From positions 1 through 64,000 of the forward strand of contig JBCBUL010000015.1 in the NCBI GenBank assembly GCA_039818165.1: a stretch of DNA of 64,000 bases. Reading direction: 5' to 3'. The translations under genes were made by a program, and so were the position numbers. The notes below the pieces were generated by a model. It did no database searches, was not told where the DNA came from, and saw nothing but the letters and a program-made list of their open reading frames with translations. Source of the DNA: UBA5336 sp039818165 (GTDB lineage Bacteria; Pseudomonadota; Alphaproteobacteria; Caulobacterales; Hyphomonadaceae). This document shows, in pieces, positions 6,951 through 14,824 of the stretch. Every line of letters begins with the position of its first letter. Position 1 is the stretch's first letter.

Positions 6951-7970
6951 TCAACAGCGATCCACATCCACTGTGACCCGACCGACCCGGCAACGCGACG
7001 ACGGGATGCCACAATTGCCGGCGCCCATAAGGTCGTCCTGATCGATGTCTTCGTCCTGGATGAGCAGGGCGACCTGCTCAAGCTTGCTTGGATTATCGAT
7101 GCGTCCGCTGTTGCAGCTATAGGTGTTGTCACAGCCAAACCGGAGGCTGCGATGGCTGCTGCTCGTAACGTGGGGGTCGGGGCTGGGGGCCGGGAAATCC
7201 CAGTTTGCGCCCCTGGAATCTTCATCGTCTGCCACCAAACGAACCCTGAAGCAGGACGGGATGGCGGCAATCCGGTCGGCCTCTTCCTGGGCGATTCGGT
7301 CGCGCTCGGCCTGGGCGGCGGCCTGGCGGTCTGCCTCGCGCTGGGCGGCGATCTCTTCGGCTGTCGGGCCTGCGGGCACGTCGGCAACGGGTGTCTCGTC
7401 CTGCGGTGGAGGTGGGTCAAACATGTCCGGGCCAATGATCCCGCCAGCGTAAAGCGCGCCTGCGCCGCCAATGAGCAACACGGCGAGGGCGGCGAGCATG
7501 GGCAGCCGGCTCCCTTTCTTCTTCCGTGTGGGTTCTGCGCCAAAAGTGGATGCGCCAATGCTTTCGGGGCCGGAACCGCTGCCATCCACAAGGCCGCGCA
7601 CCCAGCCCGTCAGCTTCTCGAAGTTCCTGTCGTCCGCATTGCCGCCCCACTGGGTGAGATCGGCGAACTGTGTGCGCCGGTAAGCCAGCGGCACGGCGCT
7701 CTGTTCCAGCATGACCGGCACAATCTTGCCGTGCTGGGCGGCATAGTCGGCCTCGGTGCGTACCCATTGGCTGGCCACCGAGCGCGGCGTCCAGAGCACG
7801 ACAACGGCCTTTGCCGCCGCAATCTCGCGCTCGATTGTCTCGTCCCAACTGGTGTGGGGATCGATCCGATCGTCGTACCAGACCGAAAACCCCGCCTGTT
7901 TCAGGGCGTGGATCGTGTCCTCTGCGAGATGTTTGTCCTCGCGCTTGTAGGATATGAAGATGTCGGCCAT
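6951..7970 (-). CDS. Membrane-anchored TIR domain protein with Cys-rich outer domain
   Basis: 339 residues from the ATG at 7970, preceded by GGGGAG; an in-frame TTG at 7982 overlaps that ribosome site and is rejected. Residues 1-125 are a TIR domain: DIFISYKREDK, GFSVWYDD, SWDETIEREI, AVVVLWTPRSVASQWVRTE, with E73 in the position of the bacterial TIR NADase glutamate. A Lys/Arg cluster (149-154) precedes a single hydrophobic helix (about 157-178). An Ala/Glu/Arg coiled coil follows (203-235). The C-terminal domain (240-339) has six Cys (240, 280, 286, 320, 327, 339) and a WDFPAPSPDPHV stretch like C2-type domains. TIR inside and Cys domain outside is the expected topology. NADase activity and any defence or signalling role are inferred; no known partner lies beside it. 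Confidence 0.85.
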   Translation of the reverse strand: MADIFISYKREDKHLAEDTIHALKQAGFSVWYDDRIDPHTSWDETIEREIAAAKAVVVLWTPRSVASQWVRTEADYAAQHGKIVPVMLEQSAVPLAYRRTQFADLTQWGGNADDRNFEKLTGWVRGLVDGSGSGPESIGASTFGAEPTRKKKGSRLPMLAALAVLLIGGAGALYAGGIIGPDMFDPPPPQDETPVADVPAGPTAEEIAAQREADRQAAAQAERDRIAQEEADRIAAIPSCFRVRLVADDEDSRGANWDFPAPSPDPHVTSSSHRSLRFGCDNTYSCNSGRIDNPSKLEQVALLIQDEDIDQDDLMGAGNCGIPSSRCRVGRVTVDVDRC

Positions 7971-8059
7971 GCCTCTCCCCAAGGCTTTTGTTTCACAGAG
8001 TTAATACACGGGTGGGGCATCTGGCAAAGCCCTTCGGCCCGCCTTGACCCATCGACGGC

Positions 8060-8088
8060 TTGCAAAAACTTCGCGCCCTGCGTCATAT
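8060..8088 (+). promoter_or_regulatory. Putative promoter of the prolyl oligopeptidase gene
   Basis: TTGCAA (8060-8065), 17 nt, TCATAT (8083-8088), placing the start about 28 nt upstream of the ATG at 8123. An alternative -35, TTGACCC, lies at 8044-8050. Both are within the 152-nt divergent spacer shared with the TIR gene. Confidence 0.35.
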
Positions 8089-8122
8089 GCTGCGCAACGA
8101 GGACCACATGCGAGGACATAAA

Positions 8123-10345
8123 ATGCGCAAATATCTTGCGAGCACGGCCCTGCTCGGACTGATCTTGTCTGGGTGTGCCACCACGGGCGATACCGAAGAC
8201 CTGGCGCCTGCGGTTGCGCCCGATGCCCCGCCCGTGGCCGAAGCGCCAGAAATGCCGGAGACCGATGATACCATGACTGATGCGGCGATGGCCGAAGACC
8301 CATTCCTGTGGATGGAAGAGGTGGAGGGTGAGCGCGCCCTGGCCTGGGTGCGCGGGCAGAATGAACGCTCTCTGGAGATCCTCGAGGCCCATCCGAAGTA
8401 TGAAGGCTACCTCGCCGCCGCCACGGATATTGCGACCTCCAATGAGCGTATCCCGTATGTCAGCGTGCGCGGTGGGATGGCGTACAATTTCTGGCAGGAC
8501 GAGACGAATGTGCGCGGCCTCTGGCGCCGCACCAGCATGGATAGCTATCGCAGCGCTGATCCGGATTGGGAGACGGTGCTTGACTTCGATGCTCTGGCCG
8601 CAGCTGAAGACGCCAACTGGGTGTTCAAGGGGTCGAACTGCTTTGATCCCGAGGATGGCGGCGCCACGGTCTGCATGATCTCATTGTCCAATGGCGGCAA
8701 GGACGCGGTGGAAACCCGCGAGTTTGACCTTGAGATGAAGTCCTTCGTCGAGGGCGGTTTCACCACACCGGAAGCCAAGCAGGGCCTCACCTGGGTCGAC
8801 CGGGACACTATGCTGGTGGGCACGGATTGGGGCGGCGATGGCTCGACCCTCACCGAAAGCGGCTATCCATCCGTCGTCAAGCGCTGGACCCGCGGCACAC
8901 CGCTGGAATCGGCTGAAACGCTCTATTCAGGCGACAAGACCGATGTGGGCGTCTGGCCCTTTGCCCTTGAAATGGAAGACGGCACTCGGCTGCAGGGCGC
9001 TGTAGAAGCTGACACATTCTTCACGTCGAAATACTGGTACTTCCCGGCCGATGGCGGCGACGCTATCCAATGGCCAATCCCGCCCAAATCGACGCCGCAG
9101 GGCATTTATGATGGCAAGTTGCTGGTCACCCTGGAACAGGATTGGGCGCCGGAAGGCCAGTCCGCGTTCAAATCCGGCGACCTCATCGCTTTCAGCGTGC
9201 AGGACTTCCTCGACACGGGCGCCCTGCCGCGCACAAGCCTTGTCTTCCGCCCGAACGAAAAACAAGCCGTGCGTGGCGTTTCGATTTCCAAGGACACCGC
9301 GCTGGTCTCGATCAACGACACAGTCGTTGGCAAGGTCCTTCGCCTGGATGCGACGGAAAACGGCTGGCGCACCAGTTCGATTGCCCTGCCAGGACCGGGA
9401 CAGGCCGGCGTTGCCTTTGCCGACAGTGATGAGAGCGAAGTTTTCCTCAACTATGAGGGCTTCCTGACACCGGACTCCCTGCTCGAATGGAACAGCGAGA
9501 CCGGCGCGACGACGTCGCTGAAGTCTCTGCCGGCCAAGTTCGATGCTGAAGGGCTCGTCGTCGAGCAGAAATTCGCGACATCCGCTGACGGAACGGAAAT
9601 TCCGTATTTCGTGGTGCGCGCGGAAGATACGGTCATGGACGGCGCCACGCCCACACTGCTCTACGGCTATGGTGGCTTCCAGGTGACTCTCAACCCGTCC
9701 TACAGCGCGACCGTTGGCCGTCTGTGGCTGGAAGAGGGCGGGGCCTATGTCCTCGCCAACATTCGCGGCGGCGGCGAGTTTGGGCCTGAATGGCACCAGG
9801 CTGGGCTGAAGCTCAATCGCCAACGCATCTATGACGACTTCATCGCCGTCGGTGAGGACATCATCGACAGTGGCCTCACCACACCCGACAAGCTCGGCAT
9901 CATGGGCGGCTCAAACGGCGGCCTCCTGATGGGTGTCATGCTGAATCAGCGGCCGGACCTCTGGAACGCCGTGGTCGTGCAGGTGCCGCTGCTGGATATG
10001 ATGCGGTACCACTTACTGCTGGCAGGAGCGTCCTGGGTGGACGAATATGGCTCCCCGGACGTGCCTGAAGAGCGTGCCTTCCTGGAGACCATTTCGCCCT
10101 ATCAGAACTTCGATGCAGAGGCCGCGTACCCCACACCGTTCTTTGTGACCTCCACAAAGGATGACCGGGTGCACCCTGGCCATGCCCGGAAAATGGCTGC
10201 GAAGTTCGAAGAAGCGGGCCTGCCCTTTTATTACTTCGAGAACATTGATGGCGGCCATTCCGCCGCCGCCAACCAGGTTGAGCGGGCTCGTCGCTCTGCC
10301 CTCGAATTCACCTATCTCACCAAACGCCTGATGGATGGCGAATAG
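8123..10345 (+). CDS. Prolyl oligopeptidase family (S9A) lipoprotein
   Basis: 740 residues. The start is the ATG at 8123, preceded by GAGGA and followed by a lipoprotein signal with lipobox LSGC; upstream in-frame ATGs would spoil it. After a Pro/Ala/Glu-rich linker comes a beta-propeller domain beginning DPFLWMEEVEGERALAWVRGQN, the usual N-terminal signature of S9A enzymes. The alpha/beta-hydrolase domain carries GGSNGG with the nucleophile S597, D681 (DDRVHPGHA) and H712 (DGGHSAA). Such enzymes cleave after Pro in short peptides; lipidation places this one in the envelope. A strong terminator follows. Confidence 0.92.
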   Translation: MRKYLASTALLGLILSGCATTGDTEDLAPAVAPDAPPVAEAPEMPETDDTMTDAAMAEDPFLWMEEVEGERALAWVRGQNERSLEILEAHPKYEGYLAAATDIATSNERIPYVSVRGGMAYNFWQDETNVRGLWRRTSMDSYRSADPDWETVLDFDALAAAEDANWVFKGSNCFDPEDGGATVCMISLSNGGKDAVETREFDLEMKSFVEGGFTTPEAKQGLTWVDRDTMLVGTDWGGDGSTLTESGYPSVVKRWTRGTPLESAETLYSGDKTDVGVWPFALEMEDGTRLQGAVEADTFFTSKYWYFPADGGDAIQWPIPPKSTPQGIYDGKLLVTLEQDWAPEGQSAFKSGDLIAFSVQDFLDTGALPRTSLVFRPNEKQAVRGVSISKDTALVSINDTVVGKVLRLDATENGWRTSSIALPGPGQAGVAFADSDESEVFLNYEGFLTPDSLLEWNSETGATTSLKSLPAKFDAEGLVVEQKFATSADGTEIPYFVVRAEDTVMDGATPTLLYGYGGFQVTLNPSYSATVGRLWLEEGGAYVLANIRGGGEFGPEWHQAGLKLNRQRIYDDFIAVGEDIIDSGLTTPDKLGIMGGSNGGLLMGVMLNQRPDLWNAVVVQVPLLDMMRYHLLLAGASWVDEYGSPDVPEERAFLETISPYQNFDAEAAYPTPFFVTSTKDDRVHPGHARKMAAKFEEAGLPFYYFENIDGGHSAAANQVERARRSALEFTYLTKRLMDGE

Positions 10346-10374
10346 GATTTCCTGAGAATAAACCCATCGAGAAA

Positions 10375-10405
10375 GGCCCGCAGACCCGAGGTCTGCGGGC
10401 CTTTT
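10375..10405 (+). terminator. Intrinsic terminator after prolyl oligopeptidase gene
   Basis: 11-bp perfect stem (10375-10385/10391-10401) with a 5-nt loop, followed by TTTT and preceded by AAA, so it could work weakly on both strands. Confidence 0.85.
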
Positions 10406-10465
10406 GCATTGGGGAGAGGTGCCGACAGGTCCGACCGGCCTCTGCGCCATGTCAGCTTGGCGGCC

Positions 10466-10762
10466 ATGGACACCCGTTCCCAAATCCTGCGCTGGCGCGA
10501 AATCGTGCACCCGCTCTTCTGGCCGGTTTTCTTCTGGAACCTGTGGAAGTTCGCGCACTTCCTGCGCCTGCGCATTGAAGCAAGCGGCAACGGGCTCATC
10601 AGCTTTCAGGTCACATGGTGGGGCGCAATCCGGATTTATGAGGTGATCGATCCCGACGCGCCTACGTGGGATGCGGGACTGGAGCGGGAGCGCGGCGCGT
10701 GCGTCTCGCGACGCTTGATATTGGAAATCCCTTCCTTTCGCGCCGCGTTCCGCTCTCCCTGA
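10466..10762 (+). CDS. Small hypothetical protein, Trp-rich N-terminus
   Basis: 98 residues from the ATG at 10466. I do not recognise a named family. The first ~60 residues look like real protein: an aromatic segment HPLFWPVFFWNLWKFAHFL that could dip into the membrane, then a strand-like FQVTWWGAIRIYEVIDPDAP. The last ~30 residues are Arg-rich and less convincing, so the 3' end may have drifted or changed frame. The longer in-frame start at 10409 adds nothing recognisable. No strong ribosome binding site precedes the chosen start. Confidence 0.45.
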   Translation: MDTRSQILRWREIVHPLFWPVFFWNLWKFAHFLRLRIEASGNGLISFQVTWWGAIRIYEVIDPDAPTWDAGLERERGACVSRRLILEIPSFRAAFRSP

Positions 10763-11102
10763 TGTGCGATTCAGCGACGTGCGGTCTGAGGGGGGTCGAC
10801 CTTTCAAAGCGCATAGCTCTCTCCATCGAAGCACTGCACGCCTCCACTTTCGGTCTTTCGCTCGTAGGGAAAGGAAGGCGCGCCCGTCTGCCATTGGGCT
10901 GTTTCGCCGAGCCCGCGCATCTGAACACGAGTTGACCCGCGGCCACCGGCCCATCCTGCTTTTTCGCCCAATCACCGCGCCCGACCGGGTTTGCGGGCGC
11001 CGGTGCTGGGCCATTCAATGAATATCTTCGCCACCATGCCCCTTGAATTGGCCCACCAAGCACCATATTGATAATCAATAAGTCGCTCCGGGAACTCGCA
11101 CC
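10763..11102. other. 340-nt stretch without a convincing gene
   Basis: Several short open frames exist on both strands but are Arg/Pro-rich and have no ribosome binding sites or domain signatures. A 469-codon minus-strand frame crosses this stretch but continues antisense through the transaldolase-like gene, so I treat it as a shadow. An AT-richer patch near 11060-11085 just upstream of 11103 may hold the promoter of the next gene. No tRNA or terminator fold was found. Confidence 0.5.
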
Positions 11103-11510
11103 ATGAATCATCTCACCGCAGACATTGTTCGGATCACGACGAGTGAAGTCGACCTGAAGATCATGAGCGAAGACAACATGCACGTCCTGCAGTGGCGCCG
11201 GCGCATGTTCTGGGACGATGTCCTGCTTGATGGAAAACTCCAGGCGCGCAGTTCCGGTCTTTGGGGCCGCGAAAAGGTCTATGGGCTCGTGTTCGGCCGC
11301 GATGAGACCGGCGATGGTGGTACGCGTGTCATGCTGATTGTCGATCCGCGGGACCTGGACTGGTCTGGCATGGGTGACAAGATTGCCGGTGTCCGCCTGG
11401 AAACCAGCAATGGTCCGCTCGTCGCTTTCGGCACGCTGGATCCGAAAAGTCTGGAAAAACCAGGTACATTCTCCGATTGGATGAAGAAGCAGATGGGTAT
11501 GGAGTGGTAG
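11103..11510 (+). CDS. Conserved-looking hypothetical protein (135 aa)
   Basis: A soluble 135-residue protein with mixed composition: LQWRRRMFWDDVLLDGKLQ, GLWGREKVYGLVFGRD, RVMLIVDPRDLDWSGM, and a C-terminus ending DWMKKQMGMEW. The alternating hydrophobic pattern suggests a small beta-rich fold. No signal peptide or membrane segment. I do not recognise the family and assign no function. It lies 51 nt upstream of the transaldolase-like gene on the same strand, so it may be cotranscribed. Confidence 0.7.
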   Translation: MNHLTADIVRITTSEVDLKIMSEDNMHVLQWRRRMFWDDVLLDGKLQARSSGLWGREKVYGLVFGRDETGDGGTRVMLIVDPRDLDWSGMGDKIAGVRLETSNGPLVAFGTLDPKSLEKPGTFSDWMKKQMGMEW

Positions 11511-11561
11511 CTCGGCGCGGATTGCGCTACCGCTTCGCGAAGATTCTGAGGGAGCGCACCC

Positions 11562-12212
11562 ATGAAGTTTTTTGTCGATACCGCTGACACGGCCGCCATC
11601 ACCGAACTTCAGGCCACGGGCCTGATCGATGGGGTGACCACGAACCCGTCGCTTGTGGCTAAGTCCGGCCGCCCGTTTCAGGAGGTCATCGCTGAAATCT
11701 GCGAGATTGTAGACGGGCCTGTCAGCGCCGAAGTGGTCGCCACAGACCATGAAACGATGCTCTCCGAGGGTCGCACCCTCGCAAACATTGCGGACAATGT
11801 GGCCGTCAAGGTGCCGCTCACCCTGGACGGATTGAAGACGTGCCGCGTGTTGGCCGACGAAGGCACTGCGGTGAACGTCACCCTGTGTTTCTCCGCCAAT
11901 CAGGCCCTTCTGGCGGCCAAGGCGGGGGCGGCATTCATCTCGCCCTTCATCGGCCGGCTGGACGACATCAATGTTGATGGCATGGAACTCATCCAGGAAA
12001 TCCGCACCATCTATGACAACTACATGTTTGACACGGAAATCCTTGCCGCATCCATCCGCTCTCCGAACCATGTGAAGCTCTCAGCTATGATGGGCGCAGA
12101 TGTTGCCACCGTGCCGCCGAACGTGCTCACGAGCCTGGTGAAGCATCCGCTGACCGACAAGGGCCTCGCGGCTTTCCTGGCAGATGCGGAAAAGGCGGGC
12201 GTGAAGGTCTAG
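11562..12212 (+). CDS. Transaldolase / fructose-6-phosphate aldolase-like protein
   Basis: 216 residues, the short MipB/TalC subfamily. Visible are MKFFVDTADT with D6, the DGVTTNPSL motif and the Schiff-base lysine K83 in NVAVKVPLT. Late motifs NVTLCFSANQALLAAKAGA, ISPFIGRLDD and the C-terminal region that packs over the active site are all present. Members either do transaldolase chemistry (sedoheptulose-7-P plus glyceraldehyde-3-P) or cleave fructose-6-P; the sequence alone does not settle which. With the transketolase at 22.8-24.8 kb it would complete the non-oxidative pentose phosphate steps. GAGGGAG precedes the start. Confidence 0.92.
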   Translation: MKFFVDTADTAAITELQATGLIDGVTTNPSLVAKSGRPFQEVIAEICEIVDGPVSAEVVATDHETMLSEGRTLANIADNVAVKVPLTLDGLKTCRVLADEGTAVNVTLCFSANQALLAAKAGAAFISPFIGRLDDINVDGMELIQEIRTIYDNYMFDTEILAASIRSPNHVKLSAMMGADVATVPPNVLTSLVKHPLTDKGLAAFLADAEKAGVKV

Positions 12213-12334
12213 ACGCCGCCATCCCAACAAAACCGTAATCTTCCATGGGGGCGCCGCGCTCGCGCCCCATTCCCGCCCCGTCTTGGCGTCATCCAGCAAG
12301 CTCGCAAAAAATGATCTTGCAAGGAGACTGGCCG

Positions 12335-13753
12335 ATGACTTCCACGGTCGACACATCCAGCGCGCCACCGCCCGGTGGACCGTCTGGGCTAAACCCGTTC
12401 GAGCGACTCTTACCCAAACGCTCGGCGGGCCTGAAACTCATTCTCGTTTGCGCGCTCGCGCTGCTGATGGCGATCCCGGCGCTGTTCGTCTACGGCGTTG
12501 TGGCTGAGCGCACTTCGGGCCAGGCCCAGGCCGTCCGCGAAGTGTCGGAAAAAGTCGGCGGTGCCCAAGCCGTGCTGGGCCCCTTCATTGCGGTGCCCTT
12601 CGCGCGCACGCCCAATCCGGACAAGCCCAACACAGTCGTCTACGGCCATGCGATTGCTTTTGCCGAAACGGGATCCGTACAATCAAACGTCACCGTCGAA
12701 GAGCGCAAGCGCGGGCTTTACCTCGTGCCGGTGTTTACCGCTGACATGGCGATCGAGGCGCGTTTCCAACCCGAAGCCCTTCGCGCTGCCTTCCTGGAAG
12801 ACGCCACGCCGATCTGGTCCGATGTCCGGATTTATTCCGGTGTACAGGATACGCGCGGACTGCGCGGCGGGCTCAGCCTTTCGGTCGACGGGCGGGCCCT
12901 GAATGTGGAACCCGCACCCTCGGGCGGCTATCAGGACCACACCCAGTATCGCCCCGTGCCGTCTTCGGGGCTGACTTTGGCTGGCGCCGAACTCGTCGAT
13001 CTTGAGACGCGGAACGCCCCGTTTATCGTCAACATGGCGTTCCAGCTTTCTGGGGCAGAGCGGTTTTCCATCGCTCCTTTCGCAAAGAACACCCAGGTGG
13101 CAATGACCAGCAACTGGGACTCTCCGAGCTTCACGGGCGGCGTTCTACCGCTCAGCCATACCGCTGGCGACGAGACACCGGGCTTTGAAGCCAATTGGGA
13201 CCTGCCTTACCTCGCGCGAGGCATTCCCGGCGCGGGATCGCAGATTGACCTGCATCAGTTTTCCCAATGGAATACGCGCGATATGGCGGTGCGATTTGTC
13301 CGACCTGCCAATCCCTATCAAAGCGTAGAGCGCGCCCTGAAGTATGCGGCGATGTTCATCGGATTTGTCTTTTTGGCGTATTTTCTGTTCGAGATTACCC
13401 AGAAGGCGCGGGCGCATCCGGCGCAGTATGTCCTCGTTGGACTGGCCCAGAGCATCTTTTACCTACTCCTGCTCGCCTTTGCCGAACGGATGGGATTTGA
13501 CCTCGCCTTCGCGATTGCTTCTGGCATGACAGTTGGGCTGATCTCGCTCTATTCGGTGAGCGTTTTCAGATCGCTTGCAACTGGCCTGAAAGCTTTCGCC
13601 GCCCTGAGCGGTATCTATGGTCTGATCTACGTCTTGATGCGGGCTGAAGACCACGCGCTACTGGCCGGTGCGATTGCGAGTTTCGCAGCCATCGCGATCA
13701 CGATGTTCATGACCCGGAATGTGCAGTGGTACGGGGAGCGATCAGCCACCTGA
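12335..13753 (+). CDS. creD: CreD-like inner membrane protein
   Basis: 472 residues from the ATG at 12335, preceded by AAGGAG; an upstream ATG at 12245 is rejected because it lacks this site. A Pro/Gly-rich start precedes one membrane helix (about 33-55). A large periplasmic region follows, with the family motif GPFIAVPF, and about six membrane helices close the protein (from ALKYAAMFIGFVFLAYFLFEI onward). This layout is that of CreD, an inner-membrane protein linked to envelope integrity and, in some species, beta-lactam response. The creBC two-component genes are not in the window. Confidence 0.88.
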   Translation: MTSTVDTSSAPPPGGPSGLNPFERLLPKRSAGLKLILVCALALLMAIPALFVYGVVAERTSGQAQAVREVSEKVGGAQAVLGPFIAVPFARTPNPDKPNTVVYGHAIAFAETGSVQSNVTVEERKRGLYLVPVFTADMAIEARFQPEALRAAFLEDATPIWSDVRIYSGVQDTRGLRGGLSLSVDGRALNVEPAPSGGYQDHTQYRPVPSSGLTLAGAELVDLETRNAPFIVNMAFQLSGAERFSIAPFAKNTQVAMTSNWDSPSFTGGVLPLSHTAGDETPGFEANWDLPYLARGIPGAGSQIDLHQFSQWNTRDMAVRFVRPANPYQSVERALKYAAMFIGFVFLAYFLFEITQKARAHPAQYVLVGLAQSIFYLLLLAFAERMGFDLAFAIASGMTVGLISLYSVSVFRSLATGLKAFAALSGIYGLIYVLMRAEDHALLAGAIASFAAIAITMFMTRNVQWYGERSAT

Positions 13754-13763
13754 TCGCCTCGAC

Positions 13764-14672
13764 CTATCCGACCGGGAGGGCCGGGAAGCTAAGCTCTGGC
13801 TTTCCGGTCAACTCGTAGGAAATGAACTCCTTGAGTGCGTCCGTGACGTCCTGGCCCGGCCCGGCGAGAGCGTCCGGTTGGATCAGAGGGCCGAAGGTCA
13901 GGTCGAAGCGCGAACGGCGTTTGTTGAGGAGTTCATGGAACAGGGTGATGTCGCGCAGTTCCCCATTCAGCTTCGAGAACAAGTAGAAGAGGCGCGAGTT
14001 GCGGGCCTTAACGTTGAGCGGGCAGATCGGCGCTTTCTGTTTCTTCGCCAGGCCGACGACCGTGGTGAACCAAGGCTGTTCCCAGAGTGCACCATCGATC
14101 ATGCGAGCCAGTTTCCCGGATGGGAAAATCACCACGCACTTTTCTTCGGCAAAGGCTTCTGCGGCCCGGCGAAGGGTCTCGCGTGTCTTGGCCGGAGAGC
14201 GTTTGTCCATCAGCCATTCAACCGGTATAATCACATCCGTGAAGCGGGGATTGACGCGTACGGCATCAGCGTTGGCGAACACAACAATATCCTGTCGGAC
14301 CTCCCGCAGGGCGTCCCAAACGGCGATTCCATCCGCCAGACCGGTCGGGTGGTTTGCCGCCACAATGACCCGGCCTTCGCGGGGCAGGTTTTCGATGCCC
14401 TGGCTGGAGACGCGCATATCCAGCTTTCCGGAAAGGTAGTTGAAAGACTGCTCGCCATTCAGCGTCATCAAATGGTCGGCCATGGCGCGGGCATTGTCAT
14501 AGCCAAGCAGACTGTAGAGCAGGGGACGCATCACAGGCCAGGACCAATGTCCGACAAAGGACGGGCAGCGCTCCTGAATCAGCTCATCAACAATATGAAG
14601 GTCGCTTTTCTCGATGCCCGACAGGAACACCGCATTCGCAGCCATATCGGCGCTGACGGGTTTGTCGGTCAT
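13764..14672 (-). CDS. Lysophospholipid acyltransferase-like protein
   Basis: 302 residues with a PlsC-type core: VIVAANHPTGLADG (H108, D114) and VVIFPSGKLARM. The His-Asp spacing is five residues, one more than the textbook HX4D, which is usual in a subfamily seen in Alphaproteobacteria and in OlsA-related proteins. It likely moves an acyl chain to a lysophospholipid or lyso-amino lipid. No predicted signal peptide; one or two amphipathic stretches near the N-terminus may touch the membrane. The gene is convergent with creD, 10 nt away, and downstream of the GmrSD-like gene on the same strand. Confidence 0.8.
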   Translation of the reverse strand: MTDKPVSADMAANAVFLSGIEKSDLHIVDELIQERCPSFVGHWSWPVMRPLLYSLLGYDNARAMADHLMTLNGEQSFNYLSGKLDMRVSSQGIENLPREGRVIVAANHPTGLADGIAVWDALREVRQDIVVFANADAVRVNPRFTDVIIPVEWLMDKRSPAKTRETLRRAAEAFAEEKCVVIFPSGKLARMIDGALWEQPWFTTVVGLAKKQKAPICPLNVKARNSRLFYLFSKLNGELRDITLFHELLNKRRSRFDLTFGPLIQPDALAGPGQDVTDALKEFISYELTGKPELSFPALPVG

Positions 14673-14824
14673 GGCAGCTTCGTTCCTGTCTCAGTGATTC
14701 CCAACACTATCGTGGGTCGCGGTGTCTTAAAACCATCACGCAAAAGTATGGCGAAAACACCAATGCCTGCCGTGGTGATGCAAATTTCGAGCAATGTCGA
14801 GCGGAGAGCCCAGTTGAGCTTCGA

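Noticed and set aside
6885..8162. 425-codon plus-strand open frame
   Set aside because: Antisense to the TIR gene; Gly/Cys-rich composition typical of GC-rich shadows.
10662..12071. 469-codon minus-strand open frame
   Set aside because: It runs antisense through the transaldolase-like and 135-aa genes and reads as low-complexity shadow sequence.
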